Source of the DNA: JACKAQ01 sp965227145 | GTDB lineage: Bacteria; Calditrichota; Calditrichia; RBG-13-44-9; J075 | Direction: 5' to 3' | Length of the DNA: 64,000 nt | Assembly (NCBI GenBank): GCA_965227145.1 | Contig: OZ245730.1 | Location: 2,852,001-2,916,000 of the forward strand | Shown here: positions 57,163-64,000 of the stretch, piece after piece | How positions within the stretch are numbered: position 1 is the first letter of the stretch | Layout of the letters: each line of letters opens with the position of its first letter | Program-made: the position numbers and the translations under genes | Notes under the pieces: model-generated | Told to the model about the DNA's origin: nothing | The model's input: only the letters and a program-made list of their open reading frames with translations | Databases searched by the model: none

Positions 57163-57537
57163 TTCAGTTTTCCATTTTTCAGAAAAGAAAAAACTCCAAA
57201 AGATGGAGCAATTGCCAACGCAAAGTTAATATTCTAAAGACGTCCGCGTACGAAAGTGAATGCCAATTTTCAGGATAAATATTTAAGAGTCGGTTTTTCG
57301 TAAGTGAAAGGTTTTCAGCAGTTTATATTTTTGGTTGTTTGCAATTTTGTAAGTTGTTTGTGTTTTTCGCGGTGTATTTTTTCGTGGTAAAATTCGGTTT
57401 CTGCGGTTCTAACTTTCGGTTGTACCGGACGAAACCGCAGGGCTGTGCTTTTGTTCTAAGTTTTAGTTTGTGCAAATGGGTTGTAAAATATCAGCAAATT
57501 GTGGCGTAGTGTTGCGCCGGTAAACCGTGTTGTTAGA
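57158..57537 (+). mobile_element. Gene-less cassette family A1 with attC 96
   Basis: attC 57408..57537, mismatched the other way round (left CGAAAC, right GTTGCG). Body close to 63282. Confidence 0.87.
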
Positions 57538-57914
57538 TTCAGTTTTGTATTTATTTCAGAAAAGAAAAGGCTCCAAAAAATGGAGCAATTACCAACGCAG
57601 AAATAATAATTGAAAGACGTCCGCTTTTCGTAAGTGAATGCCAATTTGCGGGATAATATTTAAGAGTCGGTTTATTTTAGTGCCGAGTTTTTGCAAGTTT
57701 ATATTTTTGTTTTGTGGTCAACTGCGGGCTTCTGTAAAAATGTAAGTCAGTTGGCGGAGCTTTGAAAAAACAAAGTGTTGCGGTTCTAACTTTCGGTTGT
57801 ACCGGACGCAACCGCAGGGCTGTGCTTTTGTTCTAAATTTTAGTTTGTGCAAATGGGTTGTAAAATATCAGCAAATTGTGGTGTAGTGTTGCGCCGGTAA
57901 ACCGTGTTGTTAGA
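57533..57914 (+). mobile_element. Gene-less cassette family A2 with attC 97
   Basis: attC 57785..57914, C/G stem. GCCAACGC is changed to ACCAACGC. Confidence 0.87.
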
Positions 57915-57925
57915 AAACAATTATT

Positions 57926-58294
57926 ATGAGTGTCAGAACCTTAATTATAATTCTAATATTTGTTTCGAGTTTTTTTACTTCCTGCAAATTAAAAAACAAG
58001 ATAAATCTTGAAGGTGATTTGTATTTTCAAATGATAGATTTTCATAAAATTTATTCTGACAAACCATTCATTAGACTTGTCTCGGAAAATAATGAAAAAA
58101 TGATTCTATTTATGGATTCCAATGATTACGCTCATTTTGAGCAACTAAATTGCAATATGCTAAGATCAGAAAATAAAAAAATTCATGTTATCGCAAAAGT
58201 TGAAAAAATTGCCGACAAAAAGAATAATTCATATAAAGTTATTAAGATTGAAAGCATTGAAAAGCTCGACGGTGAGACAGAATGTTATAAATAG
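57926..58294 (+). CDS. Small lipoprotein, copy 2
   Basis: 122 residues, identical protein to 24541 (SFFTSC lipobox). The A1-type tail after the stop is also shared almost base for base, yet the attC beyond its first 23 or so bases is of the other stem type. Confidence 0.84.
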   Translation: MSVRTLIIILIFVSSFFTSCKLKNKINLEGDLYFQMIDFHKIYSDKPFIRLVSENNEKMILFMDSNDYAHFEQLNCNMLRSENKKIHVIAKVEKIADKKNNSYKVIKIESIEKLDGETECYK

Positions 58295-58446
58295 AAATAA
58301 AAGCTTAATATGACGAATATTATTTGAGAGTCCGCTTTTCGTAAGTGAAAGGTTTTCAGTAGTTTATGTTTTTGGTTTTTTGCAATTCCGTAAGTTTTGT
58401 GTGTTTTTTGCAGTTTTTGTTTCGTGGTAAAATTTAGTGTTGCGGT

Positions 58447-58576
58447 TCTAACTTCTGGTTGTACCGGACGAAACCGCAGGGCTGGCAGTTTCTTTCTAAA
58501 AAATATCTGTGCAAATAAGTAAAATAAAATCAACCGGTTGTGTGCAAGTGTTTCGCCGGTAAACCTTTTTGTTAGC
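58447..58576 (+). repeat. attC 98
   Basis: A/T stem, begins TCTAACTTCTGG like attC 40; R' GTTAGC. Confidence 0.93.
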
Positions 58577-58602
58577 AATACAATTTTTCTAAGAGGTTCA
58601 TC

Positions 58603-58830
58603 ATGTCTAAATTTAAAACAGAAGATATCATTTCAACCGAACTCGACGGTGAAGTTATTACAGCCAAAAGAATCATAACTGGAAAAAGAATAAAATATCA
58701 AACTATTTATTATAAAGACATTGAAGAACCAGATTCAACTATGTATCCCAAAGACAGACAGCATTTAATGGATGGTAAAGCAAGAATTATACTTTCCCAA
58801 ATAATTAAAAGATACTATGAAAAGGGATAA
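58603..58830 (+). CDS. Small soluble protein (75 aa)
   Basis: 75 residues, basic, no signal peptide. Two beta hairpins are likely in the first half (ISTELDGEVITAKRIITGKR), followed by a C-terminal helix (KARIILSQIIKRYYEKG). AAGAGG about 7 bases before the ATG supports the start. It converges with the minus-strand gene at 58836, 5 bp away. The arrangement of one + and one minus gene per cassette also occurs at 28134/28276. Function unknown. Confidence 0.75.
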   Translation: MSKFKTEDIISTELDGEVITAKRIITGKRIKYQTIYYKDIEEPDSTMYPKDRQHLMDGKARIILSQIIKRYYEKG

Positions 58831-58835
58831 CTCAT

Positions 58836-59066
58836 TTATCCATTCATGCCTGTATGTAATAATAGTCCAACAGCAATATTATTTTCAGGATGTTTTTCAA
58901 CTTGCTTTGATAAATAATCAATTATTTCAATAGCTTGCTGAGTGTTTAAATAAAGCATGATAGATTTTAAATATAAATCAGGGTTTTTGTCTTTATCCAC
59001 AATGATAAAACAATTTTGTAAATCAATATCGTATTTTTCAAGGTTACATTTTGGGTCAAGTATCAT
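58836..59066 (-). CDS. Minus-strand cassette gene (76 aa), unknown
   Basis: 76 residues, read against the array, with GGAAAT upstream of its ATG as a weak ribosome site. Helical second half (QQAIEIIDYLSKQVEKHPEN) after a beta-rich start (NCFIIVDKDKNPDLYLKSIM). No signal peptide. AT-rich like its neighbours, unlike the other minus-strand gene. Its own promoter must lie between 59067 and the attC, or in the attC. Confidence 0.68.
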   Translation of the reverse strand: MILDPKCNLEKYDIDLQNCFIIVDKDKNPDLYLKSIMLYLNTQQAIEIIDYLSKQVEKHPENNIAVGLLLHTGMNG

Positions 59067-59086
59067 ACAAATTTCCAGTTCTCGTT

Positions 59087-59212
59087 GCTAACTTGCGGTT
59101 GTACCGGACGCAACCGCAGGGCTGTAATTTTACATAAGTTATTAATTAACGGCGCTTTTCGTGGCATTATCCGGTATGTGCCAGTGTTTCGCCGGTAAAC
59201 CTTTTAGTTAGA
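59087..59212 (+). repeat. attC 99, variant centre
   Basis: Left CGCAAC, right GTTTCG, centre TTACATAAGTTATTAATTAA followed by CGGCGCTTTTCGTGGCATTA, as in attC 46. R'' GCTAAC, right end TTTTAGTTAGA. Confidence 0.9.
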
Positions 59213-59546
59213 AGGCAAATCGAAAAAGGCTAAAAAGACAAAAACCGATTTTGGCTGTTGGGAAAACTTAAGTTTGTATCTGTTTTGGTTTACCATTTTG
59301 TGGTGAACGTTCGTTTTTTGGTGCCAGTTTCTACATGTCTTTTGTTTGCGTCGTTGGTTGCCAACGCATGTTTTGTCTGCGGTGGTTGTTTGTGTGCAAA
59401 TTGGTTTTGTGCGGTTCTAACTGGCGGTTGTACCGGACGAAACCGCAGGGCTGGCAGTTTCTTTCTAAGTTATAGTTTGTGCAAATATGTTTAATAAAAT
59501 CAGCTAATTATGTGCCGGTGTTTCGCCGGTAAACCGTGTTGTTAGA
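59208..59546 (+). mobile_element. Gene-less cassette family B with attC 100
   Basis: attC 59416..59546, A/T stem. Same as 39264. First of nine gene-less cassettes in a row (to 62359). Confidence 0.85.
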
Positions 59547-59919
59547 TTAAAATTCCGGAAAAGTTGAAAAGAAAAAACTCCAAAAGATGGAGCAATTGCC
59601 AACGCTGAAATAATATTTTAAAGACGTCCACAAACCAGAAAGAAAGCCAATTTGCGGGATAAATATTTCAGAGTCGGTTTTCGTAAGTGAAAGGTTTTCA
59701 GTCGTTTATAGTTTGGGTTGTTTGCAATTTTGTAAGTTTTGTGTGTTTTTTCTCTGTATTTTTTTCGTGGTAAACTTTAGTGTTGCGGTTCTAACTTTCG
59801 GTTGTACCGGACGCAACCGCAGGGCTGTGCTTTTGTTCTAAATTTTAGATTGTGCAAATGGGTTGTAAAACATCAGCAAATTCGGTGCATGTGTTGCGCC
59901 GGTAAACCGTGTTGTTAGA
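59542..59919 (+). mobile_element. Gene-less cassette family A1 with attC 101
   Basis: attC 59790..59919, C/G stem. Same as 53844. Confidence 0.87.
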
Positions 59920-60246
59920 AAGCAAAATGAAAAAAACAAAAACCGATTTTTATTTTTGGGAAAACATAAGTTTTTATCGGTTTTGGTTTACCATTTTGTG
60001 GTGAAAGTTCACTCCTTTTGGTGTTTGTTTCTACATGTCGTGTGTTTGCTTCGTTGGTTGCCAACGCGCGTTTTGTCTGCGGTGGTTGTTTGTGTGCAAG
60101 TTCCTTTTGTGCGGTTCTAACTTTCGGTTGTACCGGACGCAACCGCAGGGCTGTGCTTTTGTTCTAAATTTTATTTTTGTGCAAAATGGTTGTAAATTAT
60201 CAGCAAATTGTGGCGTAGTATTACGCCGGTAAACCGTGTTGTTAGA
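59915..60246 (+). mobile_element. Gene-less cassette family B (diverged) with attC 102
   Basis: attC 60116..60246, right arm TATTACGCC pairs poorly with CGCAAC. Body starts AAGCAAAATGAAAAAAAC and has GTTTGCTTCGTTGG. Confidence 0.82.
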
Positions 60247-60619
60247 TTAAAATTCCGGAAAAGTTGAAAAGAAAAAACTCCAAAAGATGGAGCAATTGCC
60301 AACGCTGAAATAATATTTTAAAGACGTCCACAAACCAGAAAGAAAGCCAATTTGCGGGATAAATATTTCAGAGTCGGTTTTTCGTAAGTGAAAGGTTTTC
60401 AGCAGTTTATATTTTTAGTTGTTTGTAAATCTGTAAGCTTTGTGTGTTTTTCGCGGTGTATTTTTTCGTGGTAAACTTTAGTGTTGCGGTTCTAACTTTC
60501 GGTTGTACCGGACGCAACCGCAGGGCTGTGCTTTTGTTCTAAAAAATAATTGTGCAAATAAGTTTAATAAAATCAGCTAATTGTGGCGTAGTGTTGCGCC
60601 GGTAAACCGTGTTGTTAGA
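60242..60619 (+). mobile_element. Gene-less cassette family A1 with attC 103
   Basis: attC 60491..60619, C/G stem. Body as at 28702. Confidence 0.87.
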
Positions 60620-60992
60620 TTGAAAATCCCGTTAATTTCGAAAAGAAAAACTCCCAAAAATGGAGTGATTGCCAACGCAAAGTTAATATTTTAAAGACTT
60701 CCGCAAACGAAAGTGAAAGCCTATTTGCGGGATAAATATTTAAGAGTCCGCTTTTCGTAAGTGAAAGGTTTTCAGCAGTTTATATTTTTGGTTGTTTGTA
60801 ATTCAGTAAGTTTTGTGTGTTTTCGCGGCGTATTTTTTCGTGGTAAATTTAAGTGTTGCGGTTCTAACTTTCGGTTGTACCGGACGCAACCGCAGGGCTG
60901 TGCTTTTGTTCTAAATTTTAGTTTGTGCAAATGGGTTGTAAAACATCAGCAAATTGTGGCGTAGTGTTGCGCCGGTAAACCGTGTTGTTAGA
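60615..60992 (+). mobile_element. Gene-less cassette family A1 with attC 104
   Basis: attC 60863..60992, C/G stem. Head subtype as at 20675. Confidence 0.87.
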
Positions 60993-61369
60993 TTCAGTTT
61001 TGTATTTTTTCAGAAAAGAAAAGACTCCAAAAAATGGAGTAATTGCCAACGAAAAAATAATATTTGAAAGACGTCCACGAAACAAAGTGAAAGCCAATTT
61101 GCGGGATAAATATTTAAGAGTCCGCGATTCAAAAAGTGTGGTTTTGGCAGGCTTTATTTTTACTTTTTCTGTTTTCTGTCAGTGTTTTGGTCAGTCATAA
61201 TTTTTTATTTTTCTGTGCAGTGCAAATTAGTGTTGCGGTTCTAACTTTCGGTTGTACCGGACGCAACCGCAGGGCTGTGCTTTTGTTCTAAATTTTAGTT
61301 TGTGCAAATAAGTTTAATAAAATCAGCCGGTTATGTGCAAGTGTTTCGCCGGTAAACCGTGTTGTTAGA
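60988..61369 (+). mobile_element. Gene-less cassette family A3 with attC 105
   Basis: attC 61240..61369, mismatched stem. The A3 tail joins directly after AAGAGTCCGCGATTC, locating the head/tail joint. Confidence 0.86.
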
Positions 61370-61702
61370 ATGCAAATCGAAAAGGCTAAAAAGATAAAAA
61401 CCGATTTTGGCTGTTGGGAAAACATAAGTTTGTATCTGTTTTGGTTTACCATTTTGTGGTAAATGTTCATTTTTTGGTGCCAGCTTCTACATGTCGCGTT
61501 TTTGCGTCGTTGGTTGCCAATGCACGTTTTGTCTGCGGTGGTTGTTTATGTGCAAATCGGTTTTGTGCGGTTCTAACTGGCGGTTGTACCGGACGCAACC
61601 GCAGGGCTGGCAGTTTCTTTCTAAGTTATAAGTTGTGCAAATAAGTTGTATAAAATCAGCTAATTATGTGCCGGTGTTTCGCCGGTAAACCTTTTTGTTA
61701 GA
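61365..61702 (+). mobile_element. Gene-less cassette family B with attC 106
   Basis: attC 61572..61702, mismatched stem. Family B frame open 61414..61644; GCCAATGC replaces GCCAACGC. Confidence 0.85.
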
Positions 61703-62026
61703 AGGCAAATCGAAAAAGACAAAAAACATTTTGGGCTGTTGGAAAAACATAAACTCTTATCTGTTTTGGTTTACCATTTTGTGGTGAACATTCGTTTTTT
61801 GGTGCCAGTTTCTACATGTCGTGTTTTTGCGTCGTTGGTTGCCAACGCATATTTTTTCTGCGGTAGTTGTTTCTGTGCAAATCGGTTTTGTGCGGTTCTA
61901 ACTTTCGGTTGTACCGGACGCAACCGCAGGGTTGTGCTTTCGTTCTAAAAAATATTCTGTGCAAATAAGTTTAATAAAATCAGCCGGTTATGTGCAAGTG
62001 TTTCGCCGGTAAACCGTGTTGTTAGA
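61698..62026 (+). mobile_element. Gene-less cassette family B with attC 107
   Basis: attC 61897..62026, mismatched stem. Family B frame open 61739..61948. Confidence 0.85.
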
Positions 62027-62359
62027 AGGCAAATTGAAAAAGGCTAAAAAGACAAAAACCATTTTGGGTTGTTGGAAAAACATAAACTCTTATCTGTTTT
62101 GGTTTACCATTTTGTGGTGAACGTTCGTTTTTTGGTGCCAGTTTCTACATGTCGTTTGTTTGCGTCGTTGAGTGCCAACGCATGTTTTGTCTGCGGTGGT
62201 TGTTTGTGTGCAAATTGGTTTTGTGCGTTTCTAACTGGCGGTTGTACCGGACGCAACCGCAGGGCTGTGCTTTCGTTCTAATAAATATTTTGTGCAAATA
62301 AGTAAAATAAAATCAACCGGTTGTGTGCAAGTGTTTCGCCGGTAAACCTTTTTGTTAGG
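62022..62359 (+). mobile_element. Gene-less cassette family B with attC 108
   Basis: attC 62230..62359, mismatched stem, R' GTTAGG. Same as 54856 except at R'. Confidence 0.85.
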
Positions 62360-62369
62360 AACAACTAAG

Positions 62370-62621
62370 GTGAGAGAGTTGATTTCATCTGATCGAAAAA
62401 TTGCTTCTGAAATCGGGCGTAAATATTTTAATGGCCAGATTAATTTTGCTGAATTTGAAAATTTGTATCCTGAATCGGAAGATGAAGATATTCAAGATTT
62501 GTATTATTTAATTTATCATGAACCAAAGAAAGGTGGTGTTTTGGGAATAAGTGAACGAAAATATAACAGCTACAAAATGGAAGCATTGAAGATTATTGAT
62601 AAATTAGAAGAGAGTAAATAA
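62370..62621 (+). CDS. Small acidic protein (83 aa)
   Basis: 83 residues, soluble, helical, acidic (NLYPESEDEDIQDLYYLIYH), ending YNSYKMEALKIIDKLEESK. Start taken as GTG 62370, just after AACTAAG; a TTG in the attC is the only other in-frame choice upstream. I do not recognise a named family; the HEPKKGG stretch may be a useful search motif. A possible terminator follows. Confidence 0.72.
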   Translation: MRELISSDRKIASEIGRKYFNGQINFAEFENLYPESEDEDIQDLYYLIYHEPKKGGVLGISERKYNSYKMEALKIIDKLEESK

Positions 62622-62634
62622 AGGTATGGTATAC

Positions 62635-62669
62635 GCACTTGATCTTTTATTCGAAAAGTGTGCTTTTTT
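62635..62669 (+). terminator. Possible intrinsic terminator
   Basis: GCAC/GTGC and CTTTT/AAAAG pair around an ATTCG loop, followed by six T. The stem is interrupted, so strength is uncertain. It is the only clear hairpin plus T-run after a cassette gene that I noticed. Confidence 0.4.
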
Positions 62670-62762
62670 CAGGATTTACGAAATCCATTTGTTCTGTTTA
62701 TTATAACTATTGTGCTCTATTTTTTTTTATTCTTAACATACTGTAAATTAAAGTTCTGCGCT

Positions 62763-62913
62763 CCTAACTTCCGGTTGTACCGGACGCAACCGCAGGGCTG
62801 TTCATTTGTTCTAAATTTTAGTTTGTGCAAACAGTTGTAAAATATTAGCAAATTCGGTGCAAGTGTTGCGCCGGTCCCGAAGGGATGCCTTCGGCATAAA
62901 CCGTGTTGTTAGA
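62763..62913 (+). repeat. attC 109 carrying a 22-bp insertion
   Basis: R'' CCTAAC, R' GTTAGA, C/G stem. 151 bp because of an inserted hairpin between GCCGGT and AAACC of the right arm; without it the length is the usual 129. Confidence 0.92.
62876..62897. repeat. Palindromic insertion inside attC
   Basis: 22 bp containing CCGAAGG-GATG-CCTTCGG, a perfect 7-bp stem with a 4-base loop. Absent from all other attC sites in the window. Confidence 0.85.
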
Positions 62914-63286
62914 TTGCAGATTCCGTTAATTTCAAAAAGAAAGACTCCAAAAAATGGAGCAATTGCCAACGCAGAAATAATATTTTAAAGACGTCCGCTT
63001 TTCGTAAGTGAAAGCCTATTTGCGGGATAAATATTTAAGAGTCGGTTTTCGTAAGTGAAAGGTTTTCAGTAGTTTATATTTTTGAGTGTTTGTAAATCTG
63101 TAAGTTTTGTGTGTTTTTCGCAGTTTGTGTTTCGTGGTAAAATTCAGTGTTGCGGTTCTAACTTTCGGTTGTACCGGACGCAACCGCAGGGCTGTGCTTT
63201 TGTTCTAAATTTTAGTTTGTGCAAATGGGTTGTAAAATATCAGCAAATTTCGGCGTAGTGTTGCGCCGGTAAACCGTGTTGTTAGA
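62909..63286 (+). mobile_element. Gene-less cassette family A1 with attC 110
   Basis: attC 63157..63286, C/G stem. Confidence 0.87.
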
Positions 63287-63660
63287 TTCAGTTTTGTATT
63301 TTTCAGAAAAGAAAAAACTCCAAAAATGGAGCAAAAGCCAACGCAAAGTTAATATTTTAAAGACGTCCGCGTACGAAAGTGAATGCCAATTTTCAGGATA
63401 AATATTTAAGAGTCGGTTTTTCGTAAGTGAAAGGTTTTCAGCAGTTTATATTTTTGGTTGTTTGCAATTTTGTAAGTTGTTTGTGTTTTTCGCGGTGTAT
63501 TTTTTCGTGGTAAAATTCGGTTTCTGCGGTTCTAACTTTCGGTTGTACCGGACGCAACCGCAGGGCTGTGCTTTTGTTCTAAATGTTAGTTTGTGCAAAT
63601 GGGTTGTAAAATATCAGCAAATTCGGTGCAAGTGTTGCGCCGGTAAACCGTGTTGTTAGA
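63282..63660 (+). mobile_element. Gene-less cassette family A1 with attC 111
   Basis: attC 63531..63660, C/G stem. Body close to 57158. Confidence 0.87.
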
Positions 63661-63690
63661 TTTTATCTTTTATTTTCATAGGCTGTGGTA

Positions 63691-64000
63691 ATGAAATATA
63701 ACGCTATAGAATTAATTTTAATATTTTTAACATTTTTGATAAGCTTATTGACAAGTTCGGTAATCGATTTCCCTTATAATCTTATCCCTTTTATATTTTT
63801 ATTAGCAATCATAATCTGGCAAAAATTAAAAAAACTTAGTAAAAACCATAAACAAATAAATGAATCAATTGAAGTTTTTGAATATAAATGGATAAATACT
63901 AATATTTTATTTACAATATTTTATTCCTTATATATCATATCACAATTTTTTACAAGTGATATCAATAATGTTAAGATATTATATTTTAGATATTTAGACT
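63691..64000 (+). CDS. Membrane protein, third copy (cut by window end)
   Basis: The first 103 codons agree with 13077 and 55224, with the same 30-bp leader. The rest lies beyond the window. Confidence 0.85.
   Translation, partial: MKYNAIELILIFLTFLISLLTSSVIDFPYNLIPFIFLLAIIIWQKLKKLSKNHKQINESIEVFEYKWINTNILFTIFYSLYIISQFFTSDINNVKILYFRYLD

Larger units (their letters stand above)
1..64000 (+). mobile_element. Integron cassette array, 111 attC sites, no integrase in window
   Basis: Each attC starts with R'' (usually TCTAAC) and ends with R' (usually GTTAGA). The two ends are imperfect inverted repeats: GGTTGTACCGGACGCAAC on the left pairs with GTTGCGCCGGTAAACC on the right, leaving two extra bases on the left arm, as expected of the unpaired bases that set attC strand polarity. 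In these notes 'C/G stem' means CGCAAC with GTTGCG, 'A/T stem' means CGAAAC with GTTTCG, and 'mismatched' means a combination of the two. Cassettes run gene then attC along the + strand, so the attI/integrase end lies upstream of base 1. Genes are AT-rich, while attC sites and gene-less bodies are clearly richer in G+C. Confidence 0.97.

Noticed and set aside
1..64000. CRISPR array
   Set aside because: Regular repeats are about 130 bp with large, often coding, intervals and attC stem architecture; not 24-40 bp repeats with short spacers.

Overview
This window is a continuous stretch of a very large integron cassette array. I count 111 attC recombination sites in 64 kb, all in the same orientation. 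They delimit 112 cassettes, the first and last cut by the window edges. Nearly all genes are on the + strand, each between the GTTAG end of one attC and the CTAAC start of the next. No integrase gene or attI site is present. From the attC orientation, the integrase end should lie to the left of base 1.

The attC sites are mostly about 130 bp and belong to one dominant family, as in chromosomal 'superintegrons'. The stem occurs in two paired versions: CGCAAC with GTTGCG, and CGAAAC with GTTTCG. Three sites (4925, 17889, 53384) have unrelated sequence but the same architecture. Two more (28581, 59087) keep the outer stem but have a different centre.

About 52 cassettes carry genes. These are AT-rich and mostly encode small unknown proteins: lipoproteins, secreted proteins, small membrane proteins (several with a C-terminal part resembling a bacterial PH domain) and soluble proteins. 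Recognisable ones are two leucine-rich-repeat proteins, an Imm53-like immunity protein, a YiiX-like permuted papain hydrolase, an NADase-type glycan-binding protein, an ExbD/TolR-like protein, a rhomboid-like protein, a STAS-like protein, a DUF3592 protein and a zinc ribbon. Two 1106-bp IS630-family copies, encoding identical transposases, each interrupt a cassette gene.

The other 60 cassettes have no convincing gene. They fall into two repeated families. Family A (35 copies, about 240-310 bp bodies) has one head and three alternative tails, here called A1, A2 and A3. Family B (25 copies, about 170-205 bp bodies) has a weakly supported, Cys-rich open frame that runs into the attC. The gene-less cassettes form long runs, for example 48773-51487 and 59067-62369. 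Family A tails also occur downstream of genes, which suggests modular cassette construction.

Several gene cassettes are present twice or three times. In most duplicated pairs the same gene is joined to a different attC, so attC sites are being exchanged within the array.

The organism cannot be named. The array lies in a Gram-negative diderm (lipoproteins, beta-barrel protein, ExbD-like protein). The signal peptides, AT-rich genes and PorT-like barrel suggest the Bacteroidota or a related phylum; this is inference only.
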